From NCBI GenBank assembly GCA_014874265.1, contig JACWAM010000068.1, forward strand, positions 1 through 39,131: a DNA stretch of 39,131 bases. The letters run 5' to 3'. Below the pieces are notes generated by a model. The model ran no database searches and was not told the DNA's origin. It saw nothing but the letters and a program-made list of their open reading frames with translations. This document shows positions 33,219 to 39,131 of this stretch, piece after piece. The translations under genes were made by a program, and so were the position numbers. This stretch comes from Thermoleophilia bacterium (GTDB lineage Bacteria > Actinomycetota > Thermoleophilia > BMS3ABIN01). Within the stretch, counting starts at the first letter, position 1, and the number at the start of each line of letters is the position of its first letter.

Positions 33219-34985
33219 TTAGTTGGCTTTTAGCGAATCAGCCTGGGCGATGGCGGCAATTTCGTCATAGTTGGTTTTCTTGGAAACGATGAAATCGCCT
33301 AGCACCAGATAATCAAGGCCGGTGGTAAAGAAACAGCGGATCGCATCCGTGGGAGAGTTGACAATCGGTTCGCCCTTAACATTAAAACTCGTGTTCAGAA
33401 CCATGGGACAACCGGTCAGTTTATAAAAAGACTCGATCATGGCATGATACTTGGGATTCGCGGACGCGCTGACGGTCTGGGGGCGTGCAGTGCCATCCAC
33501 GTGAGTTACCGCCTGAATTGAGCTCCGCTTTTCTTTTCTTACCTTGGGAATAAGCAGCATGTATGGGGAGGGAATATCCAGCTCGAACCATTCACCGGCG
33601 TGTTCCTCCATAACCGAGGGAGCGAAGGGCCGGAACTCTTCCCTGAACTTGATGCGGGCATTGACGATATCCTTGTTTTCCGCAGGTCTGGGATCCGCCA
33701 GAATGCTCCGCGATCCCAGCGCCCGGGGGCCAAACTCGCTGCGGCCCTGAAACCAGCCAATGATAGCCCCGTCAGCCAGCAATTTTGCCACTGTCTCCGG
33801 CGCATTCTCCAAGCGATAACCGGTAAGCCCGCTGTTTTTCAGCTCCCGCTCAATTTCCTCATCAGAGTAACCGCTGCCCCAGTAGGCATGATCAAACTCA
33901 ATCCGCTTTTCGATGCCGTAAATATGATGGCGAGCCAAAAGCGCCGCTCCCAGGGATACGCCCCCATCGTTCGACGCCGGCTGAATGAAAATGTTTTCCG
34001 GCGACAGCTCCCGGTAAATCTGATAATTCATGACTCCATTCAGGCAGACTCCACCCGAGAGGCACAGGTTTCTGGTTGCCGTCAAATCAAACAGATGGCG
34101 CACAATCTCGACGCCGACCTCGTTGAGTCTGGCCTGCAGGCTGCTGGCGATATCCATGTGCACCCTGGTGATATTTTCGCCCTTCCGGCGCGGCGGACCG
34201 AATGTTTTTTCCACCAGGGAAGTCCAGTTATGTCCCTCCTTGCAGTCGGAATACAAATAATACTGGTTGTAATCGGTATTGACATGAAAAATACTATCTG
34301 GGTCAAACCGGAAAATTTTCCTCATTTGATCAAGATATTTCGGCTCACCGTACGATGCCAGGCCCATGACCTTGTATTCATCAAAGATTCCAAATCCTAG
34401 ATAAAGCGTAAAGGCGTCGAAGACCATTCCCAAGGACTCGGGCAAGAAGGATTCGCTGAGCTTCCTGATTCTCGATCCCTCCCCCACGCCGAGAAGGCCG
34501 GTGCTCCACTCGCCGCGGCCATCGATCGAGAGGATGCCGGCACGTTCGAACGGAGAAGCAAAAAAAGCGCTTGCTGCATGGGCCAGATGATGCTCAACAA
34601 ACTCCAGCCGCGCCTTTGGCAAAAGCGTTTGCACTATTTTCCCATCATCCAAAGTTCCAAAATAGAGGTCTCTGAGAAAATTGATTTTCCGGCGAATTAC
34701 CTGAGGTTTTAACGAATCAAAATAAAGAATGCCCAGCCGCTTAAGCAGATTTCCATAGGGAGTCCAGCCAACGATGGCGCAATCGACGCTCTCGTTTGAG
34801 ACGCCGGCATATTCGAGACAGAACTTGATGCTCTCGTATGGGAAGCCGCCATCGTGCTTTATCCGGGTGAGCCGCTCTTCTTCAATCGCGGCAACCAGCT
34901 TGTTCCCCACGATCAGCGCGGCGCTTGAATCGTGCCCACTGGAGCAATTGATGCCCAGGATTACTTTTTCTTTGCCATATGCCAT
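33219..34985 (-). CDS. NodU/CmcH-family O-carbamoyltransferase
   Basis: 588 aa, normal length for the family. It makes carbamoyl-adenylate from carbamoyl phosphate and ATP and passes the carbamoyl group to a hydroxyl, usually on a sugar. The N-terminal Kae1-like domain has LGINCSSGHDSSAAL (His18) and VEHHLAHAASAFFASPF; LSIDGRGEWSTG is the acidic metal/ATP site. The C-terminal YrdC-like domain has GWFQGRSEFGPRALGSRS and FNVKGEPIV. ATG at 34985 is preceded by AAAGGAAG. It lies between a methyltransferase gene and the regulatory gap. NodU carbamoylates a lipochitooligosaccharide and CmcH/TobZ act on antibiotics; here the glycan made by this locus is the likely acceptor. Confidence 0.93.
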   Translation of the reverse strand: MAYGKEKVILGINCSSGHDSSAALIVGNKLVAAIEEERLTRIKHDGGFPYESIKFCLEYAGVSNESVDCAIVGWTPYGNLLKRLGILYFDSLKPQVIRRKINFLRDLYFGTLDDGKIVQTLLPKARLEFVEHHLAHAASAFFASPFERAGILSIDGRGEWSTGLLGVGEGSRIRKLSESFLPESLGMVFDAFTLYLGFGIFDEYKVMGLASYGEPKYLDQMRKIFRFDPDSIFHVNTDYNQYYLYSDCKEGHNWTSLVEKTFGPPRRKGENITRVHMDIASSLQARLNEVGVEIVRHLFDLTATRNLCLSGGVCLNGVMNYQIYRELSPENIFIQPASNDGGVSLGAALLARHHIYGIEKRIEFDHAYWGSGYSDEEIERELKNSGLTGYRLENAPETVAKLLADGAIIGWFQGRSEFGPRALGSRSILADPRPAENKDIVNARIKFREEFRPFAPSVMEEHAGEWFELDIPSPYMLLIPKVRKEKRSSIQAVTHVDGTARPQTVSASANPKYHAMIESFYKLTGCPMVLNTSFNVKGEPIVNSPTDAIRCFFTTGLDYLVLGDFIVSKKTNYDEIAAIAQADSLKAN

Positions 34986-35080
34986 TGAAGCTTCCTTTCG
35001 GGGGAGACAACTTTGTTTCGTAATGCCGTCTGCCTAACCATCTGCTAACAATAAAAACCGTGCCGGCTTCCCAATCGTCA

Positions 35081-36124
35081 TCATTTCTCGCCGACCAAAA
35101 CTACTTCTTCCCCCAAACCCGGGCGTATCTTCAGGAGCAGCCATTCAAACATCTGTATCCCAAATGCTCCCAAACGGTCAAGCAAACCCGGATTGCGCAA
35201 GACATAATATCCTGTTCTTTCAATCGCTTTGTTGGCGAGGTACAGGGGCGCGGCATGACGCACGCTGGTCATGACCTGCAGCTTATTAAAACCTGCTATC
35301 TCCGCCATTCGCTTCAACGAACCGGGTGAAAATACAAACAGGTGCCGGGGTGAATCCATAAACATTACATCTGCGTGCTTGAAAACCCGGCTTCCCAAAC
35401 TTTCAATGTTTGGCGTGATCATCACGAATTTTCCGCCCGGTTCCAGAATGCGATAAAACTCCCTCAGCAAGGAAACAGGGTCATAAACATGCTCGATGAC
35501 ATGATTGCTGATGATGGCTCCGAAATAGCCATCCGGATATTTGATCTCTTCGGGAGTGCCGTGCTTGACCTCCAGGCCTTTGGACCGGGCATGCTCTACG
35601 GCGGAAGGATCCCGATCAGCGCCTTCCACCTGCCAGCCAAGCTCCTTCATGATTTTTAACTGTTGCCCGGCGCCGCATCCGACCTCGAGCAGCCGCTTCC
35701 CCGGGCATGCGGGCAGCAGCATCACGCTCAGGTCACTGGAAGCCTTCCATCCCGGATGCAACAGGATGAGCTTGCTCATCAGCCTTTGCGGGGCGCTTGT
35801 GCCATCGTTCCCGTAACCGTACCTTGTTGATAAATATCCTTTTTTAAGATATTCATAAATTCTCTTGCTTTCATTTCCCGGATTTTCTCCACCTTCATGA
35901 GTGAAGTAATTCTCATAGGCCCGGGAAATATCTTCCTCGATCGGCATGGGATCGAGCCAGACCAGCCCGCAGCTCTTGTTAACACACTTTTTTGAGCTCC
36001 ATGTGCCCGGCGTTTTAAAAAAGAGGTCTGTTAAATCCTGGAATAAAACCCTGCCCTCCCCGCCACAGGCGGGACATTTATGAACAGGCTCGGTCCTGAT
36101 TATTTCCTTGGCATTATCTGTCAT
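35081..36124 (-). CDS. zinc-ribbon class I SAM-dependent methyltransferase
   Basis: 347 aa, third member of the family in the window. The zinc ribbon is CPACGGEG and CVNKSCGLVWLDPMP (C17, C20, C47, C52); the second knuckle has four residues between Cys rather than two. LLEVGCGAGQQLKIM is SAM motif I, VEGADRD motif post I, and AIISNHVIEHVYDP motif II. DSPRHLFVFSPGSLKRM matches the paralogues. An insert of about 35 residues between the zinc ribbon and the catalytic domain (YLKKGYLSTRYGYGNDG) makes it longer than the other two. ATG at 36124; 66 nt separate it from B12-radical SAM gene E. Acceptor unknown. Confidence 0.88.
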   Translation of the reverse strand: MTDNAKEIIRTEPVHKCPACGGEGRVLFQDLTDLFFKTPGTWSSKKCVNKSCGLVWLDPMPIEEDISRAYENYFTHEGGENPGNESKRIYEYLKKGYLSTRYGYGNDGTSAPQRLMSKLILLHPGWKASSDLSVMLLPACPGKRLLEVGCGAGQQLKIMKELGWQVEGADRDPSAVEHARSKGLEVKHGTPEEIKYPDGYFGAIISNHVIEHVYDPVSLLREFYRILEPGGKFVMITPNIESLGSRVFKHADVMFMDSPRHLFVFSPGSLKRMAEIAGFNKLQVMTSVRHAAPLYLANKAIERTGYYVLRNPGLLDRLGAFGIQMFEWLLLKIRPGLGEEVVLVGEK

Positions 36125-36190
36125 GATATTTCCGCGGAATCAGCGCCTTTGTCAACCATTCCGCCTCTTTTTCGTTAAACCGTCTCTTTT

Positions 36191-37723
36191 TTAATAACCG
36201 CGTAAAGCGTCAATCTGGGAACTTACCCGCCGCATCCGCTTCAGGCGTCCCAGATGCCGGAAGAGCTGCCATTCCAGCGGCAGGCGATAGAAATTAAAAG
36301 CGCACCGTAAAACCGCAGCCCAATGCAAGGGATATAATAGCGGCATCCACTTAATCTGTCGCATGCGTTTGCGCATCGTCTGGTTGGGATACGCGAAGGG
36401 AAAGTAAAAATTATTGCAGCTGCTGACGAAATTCTTGTCATCCTCCGTAATCCAGGAAGTGCTGACAGAGGTCGATTCCCAGTTGGCCCACTCACTGGTT
36501 TTTACCGGCATCCGTAACCGGAGCCGCTCAGCGATCTCAAAAAGTTGCGTTCCCGGATAGGGTGTAACATAAAAAGTGACCGTGACGACATCGGGATGCT
36601 CCCGCCGCAGTTTCTTTATCAGCATCAGGGTTTGCCAGATCTCATCTTTCGACTCCGGCAAGGCCTTGGGGAATCCCACCATGAAAGCATAGACGCCGTG
36701 AATACCGGCATTTTTCAACAGGCGGTTGGAGGCGATAGCCTGGTCCGGTGAAGTCCTTTTGTCGATCAGTTTCAGTACTTCATCGGACCCAGATTCTATG
36801 CCGATCTCAATCGTTCGGCAACCGGCCTTTTTGGCCAGACTTAACGTTTCCGGCTTGACCTTAAATAGCTGGCTGGCCCGTGCTGTCACCGTCCATGTAA
36901 TGCGAATATCCCGGTCGAGCAGCAGCCTGCTGATCTCCTCCACCCGCCTGGGGCTCGCAAAAAAGTTGGCGTCAGCGAAACTGACGTGCTCCAGCCGGTA
37001 CATTTTGTCGAGCTGTTCAATATCGTCAACGACGGTGCTGGCGGCCCGGGCGGTCCACTTGCCAAACACCTTCGGCTCAACACAAAACGCGCATTTAAAG
37101 GGACATCCCTGGCTGGAAAAGTACTGGACCGCGCGCCTGCCCCCATTCAGTCTAAAAAAACGCTCGATGTCAAGAAGTTCATAAGGAGCCCGGGGGAAAT
37201 TATTGATATCCGCCACAGGCCGGCTGGGATTGCTAACGATCTCGCCGGCGCCATCCCTGTACGTGGCGCCCGCCACCCCATCAAAGCCCCGATTCTCTTC
37301 CAGACGCTGAACCAGCTCACCGAACGTGACCTCACCCTGTCCGCGGACAACCGCGTCAACGTAGGGCTCTGAAGCCGCCTGCTCCGGCAGGAGGGAGGGG
37401 TGGTACCCGCCCCATATCACGGGAACCCGGGGATGGCGCTTTTTCACCAGGCGAGACAGATGAATCGCCCTTTTTAGTTGATGACCGGTGATAGTGCTGA
37501 CGCCAACGCACAGCGCTCCCTCTGCCGCCTCTATCAGCTCCTTGTCAACGTCGGGACTGAGGCGCTCGTCGATCAGGACGATCCGGTAACCCTTAGCGTG
37601 AAGAGGTGCCGCCACTGCCAGGATGGACAAAGGCAGCTCCAGAGCGTAGCCCTGCCGCTCCAGCGGGCTCGGGAAGACAAGCACAATCTTGGGTTTACCT
37701 GAATTATTGGAATCGCTTGACAA
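36191..37723 (-). CDS. B12-binding domain radical SAM protein (paralogue E)
   Basis: 510 aa. The cobalamin domain has VGVSTITGHQL and IWGGYHPSLLPEQ; FSSQGCPFKCAFCVE (C207, C211, C214) is the radical SAM cluster; IEIGIESGSDEVLKL differs from the others, which have GAES. FYVTPYPGTQLFEI and the tail FYFPFAYPNQTM with RLPLEWQLFRHL follow. The chain extends about 25 residues past the P-x-E-W element, more than its paralogues. The start is TTG at 37723, supported by a GGGAG site and by its fit to the family beginning KIVLVFPSP. It lies 105 nt downstream of the RS-cluster-less SPASM gene and just upstream of a methyltransferase gene. Confidence 0.9.
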   Translation of the reverse strand: MSSDSNNSGKPKIVLVFPSPLERQGYALELPLSILAVAAPLHAKGYRIVLIDERLSPDVDKELIEAAEGALCVGVSTITGHQLKRAIHLSRLVKKRHPRVPVIWGGYHPSLLPEQAASEPYVDAVVRGQGEVTFGELVQRLEENRGFDGVAGATYRDGAGEIVSNPSRPVADINNFPRAPYELLDIERFFRLNGGRRAVQYFSSQGCPFKCAFCVEPKVFGKWTARAASTVVDDIEQLDKMYRLEHVSFADANFFASPRRVEEISRLLLDRDIRITWTVTARASQLFKVKPETLSLAKKAGCRTIEIGIESGSDEVLKLIDKRTSPDQAIASNRLLKNAGIHGVYAFMVGFPKALPESKDEIWQTLMLIKKLRREHPDVVTVTFYVTPYPGTQLFEIAERLRLRMPVKTSEWANWESTSVSTSWITEDDKNFVSSCNNFYFPFAYPNQTMRKRMRQIKWMPLLYPLHWAAVLRCAFNFYRLPLEWQLFRHLGRLKRMRRVSSQIDALRGY

Positions 37724-37828
37724 TCTCTGTTAATCTCCCGCCGGATAAGATCGGCTCCCGACAAGAAAGAACGACCGCCTGCCGGACCGGAAAAGTTTCT
37801 CGAAAAAGAGGGAGCGGGGAAGCGTTAA

Positions 37829-38842
37829 TCATCCAGTCCGTTTAGCCAGCACGCGTTTGGCGCCATTTCTCATCTGCTCAAAAACGGGCAGCTCAGCCAA
37901 TACGGAAAGTTTCGGGTGCTTCATCAACCAAAGACCCCGGCATCTGGCGCACAGCTCCAGTTCCTCGTACCGTTTTTCCTTGAGCAGTCGACGGTACCTT
38001 CTCATCTCGGCGCCGTTCCAGATTTCCATAATCGATTCCTTGTTTAAATCGCCCAGGATATACCTGGCGTCCAGGTCGGCGCTGCAGCCAACGACCCTGC
38101 CATCCCAAACGATGCTGATCGCCGACCAGAAAAAAATGCATGGATAATAGCCCATGTCGGATTTCTTCGGGTCAAAACCGGTATCTTCCCGCCAGTAATG
38201 GGGGTTTCCCATAAAGAATTCATCTACCGAAAGCCCTTCAAAGCGGGCGATAAAACCGGGGTCTATTCTCTGGCCGGGATGTTGCTGTGTTTTCAGGATC
38301 TGAATAGTTACCTCGGGCCGGCGCCGCCCTCTTGCCGCCCTCAGACTTAAAAAATTGGAGACGTTTTCAACAATCGTGTCAAAAAGGGCTTCCTTGCCCT
38401 GCTTTTCGTAGTCTTCCCGGAAATCACTCTCCATCCTGACCCACATCTTGTCCAGCCCTGCGTCCAGCAGCTGTTTTCCCTTCTCTTCATCAAGCAGAGA
38501 CCCGTTGGTCACCAGCCAGGCTTCCAGGCCTTTGGAAACGACATACTCCACCATCTCCGGCAGACTTTCATGCAGGATGGGCTCGCCATCAAGAAACAGG
38601 GTGACTTCACGAACGCCGGCGGCGGGTGCCTGGTCGATAATCTTGTGGAAGAGATCCATGTCCATAAAGCCTTTCGGGCGCGATCCATCCTTGCTGCCGT
38701 CCGGTTCTTCGAGGTTGCTGACATTGGTCGGCTCCACCTTGATGAAAAGCGGTCCATTAGGGGTCTCTTCATTGAGGCGAAACCAGTGATAATGACGTCT
38801 GTAGCTCGCCCATTTCTTTGCTATTTCTTGTGAATTTGCCAT
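37829..38842 (-). CDS. SPASM-type radical SAM homologue lacking the RS cluster cysteines
   Basis: 337 aa with the same plan as the intact protein at 22749. Where that one has EPTNRCNLRCRMC, this has EPTNVSNLEEPDG: positions expected to be Cys are Ser42, Glu46 and Gly49, so the SAM-cleaving 4Fe-4S cannot be ligated normally. LFLDGEPILHE (SAM-binding GxE region) is still recognisable, and the auxiliary-cluster cysteines are all kept (C235 YYPCIF, C253 VGCSAD, C298 and C301 LCARCRG), as is ILGDLNKESIMEIWNG. No other frame restores the motif, and the ORF is otherwise intact, which argues against a sequencing slip or recent pseudogene. It may be a pseudoenzyme partner or substrate-binding subunit. 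Confidence 0.88.
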   Translation of the reverse strand: MANSQEIAKKWASYRRHYHWFRLNEETPNGPLFIKVEPTNVSNLEEPDGSKDGSRPKGFMDMDLFHKIIDQAPAAGVREVTLFLDGEPILHESLPEMVEYVVSKGLEAWLVTNGSLLDEEKGKQLLDAGLDKMWVRMESDFREDYEKQGKEALFDTIVENVSNFLSLRAARGRRRPEVTIQILKTQQHPGQRIDPGFIARFEGLSVDEFFMGNPHYWREDTGFDPKKSDMGYYPCIFFWSAISIVWDGRVVGCSADLDARYILGDLNKESIMEIWNGAEMRRYRRLLKEKRYEELELCARCRGLWLMKHPKLSVLAELPVFEQMRNGAKRVLAKRTG

Positions 38843-39030
38843 GTCTTAAGCCTAAAAAAAACCAACCGTTCAGAAACAAAAACCTTTCCAAATCTGACTG
38901 ACATAATCAGATACGAACAAAAAAATTTTACACTAAAAGGAATAGGCACGGAAGCGGCCAGAGCGCCTGATATTTCCTATCGTCAGGCCGCTTCACGTCA
39001 CCGCCACTGACAGCGTCTGGCTTTTCCACC
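38843..39030. other. intergenic region upstream of the SPASM homologue
   Basis: Contains a stem (38951-38994), an AT-rich stretch with TAAAAT on the minus strand as a possible but unsupported -10, and an inverted pair ATCTGA/TCAGAT (38892-38897 and 38907-38912) that could be an operator. No coding sequence seen. Confidence 0.45.
38951..38994 (-). terminator. possible terminator of the gene cut at the right edge
   Basis: GAAGCGGCC and GGCCGCTTC form a perfect 9-bp stem. On the minus strand it lies 37 nt after the partial gene's stop and is followed, with a short gap, by TTCCTTTT, an imperfect T-run. An inner pairing CCTGA/TCAGG competes with the outer stem. Confidence 0.4.
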
Positions 39031-39131
39031 CTAGCCTCTGATGCGCCTGATGACCTTGCCGAGTCTTCGCTTCGCCACTTGTTTAGGCGTGGGAGACAGC
39101 TCGTTGTGCGCTTCCTTGAGCATCTGCCGGA
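39031..39131 (-). CDS. C-terminal end of an unidentified protein (partial)
   Basis: An open frame enters from the right edge and ends at TAG (39031-39033). The visible ~33 residues include LKEAHNELSPTPKQVAKRR and end KVIRRIRG. The basic, helical ending resembles C-termini of several proteins of this locus, but no family can be named. It is absent from the ORF track because its start lies outside the window. Same strand as its neighbours, so probably another locus member. Confidence 0.55.
   Translation of the reverse strand, partial: RQMLKEAHNELSPTPKQVAKRRLGKVIRRIRG

Noticed and set aside
38680-38760. Frameshift hiding the CxxxCxxC motif of the SPASM homologue
   Set aside because: The other two forward frames were translated by hand and give no set of three cysteines; flanking conserved residues stay in the annotated frame on both sides.
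32840-38995. Shared GCGGCnnGACGATA in the leaders of gene D and the SPASM homologue
   Set aside because: 12 of 14 matching bases is expected by chance among this much spacer sequence, and the surrounding bases do not align.
1-39131. tRNA, rRNA, CRISPR arrays or intact transposase genes
   Set aside because: None was recognised on either strand; the repeats seen are short, palindromic or 7-nt periodic and lack spacer structure.

Overview
The window is a bacterial surface- or secreted-polysaccharide locus of about 39 kb, with GC in the mid to high fifties by eye. Shine-Dalgarno sites precede many genes, and ATG, GTG and TTG starts are all used. Oxygen-sensitive enzymes are abundant: five cobalamin-binding radical SAM proteins, two intact SPASM-type radical SAM proteins, and an aldo/keto reductase fused to two 4Fe-4S motifs. 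This points to an anaerobe. The lineage cannot be fixed from the sequence; an anaerobic actinobacterial, Chloroflexota or deltaproteobacterial-type genome would all fit.

Layout. (1) 1-467 is a gene-free, AT-rich leader ending in an extended -10 promoter. (2) 468-4038, plus strand: rmlA-rmlC-rmlD-rmlB, the complete dTDP-L-rhamnose pathway. (3) 4125-20675, minus strand, transcribed right to left: the assembly genes. These are a Wzx-type flippase, three O-antigen ligase/polymerase (Wzy/WaaL-type) membrane proteins, one with C-terminal TPRs and one with an inserted beta-sandwich-like domain, a GT-C (GT39-like) transferase, one GT2, five GT4 glycosyltransferases and a SPASM radical SAM enzyme. (4) 20679-38842, mostly minus strand: a modification island. 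It contains an Fe-S aldo/keto reductase with an eroded catalytic tetrad, three zinc-ribbon methyltransferases, five paralogous B12-binding radical SAM proteins, a canonical SPASM radical SAM protein, a SPASM homologue that has lost all three cysteines of its radical SAM cluster, and a NodU/CmcH-type carbamoyltransferase. One plus-strand GT-C gene (29621-31312) interrupts it. (5) The right edge cuts through the C-terminus of another minus-strand gene.

How the genes may work together (inference): rhamnose and other sugars are assembled on a lipid carrier by the GT2/GT4 enzymes, flipped by the Wzx-like protein, polymerised or ligated by the Wzy/WaaL-like proteins, and decorated by the GT-C enzymes. 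The B12-radical SAM, methyltransferase and carbamoyltransferase genes would install unusual C-/O-methyl and carbamoyl groups on the glycan or its lipid carrier. Many neighbours overlap by 4 nt (ATGA, GTGA, TTGA and apparently CTGA), which implies translational coupling. No initiating phosphoglycosyltransferase, chain-length regulator or outer-membrane export gene is visible, so the locus probably continues outside the window.

The most unusual items are the RS-cluster-less SPASM protein (37829-38842), the five-member B12-radical SAM family with a shared C-terminal tail ending in a P-x-E-W motif, the domain-inserted O-antigen ligase, the reductase lacking two tetrad residues, and two kinds of intergenic repeats.
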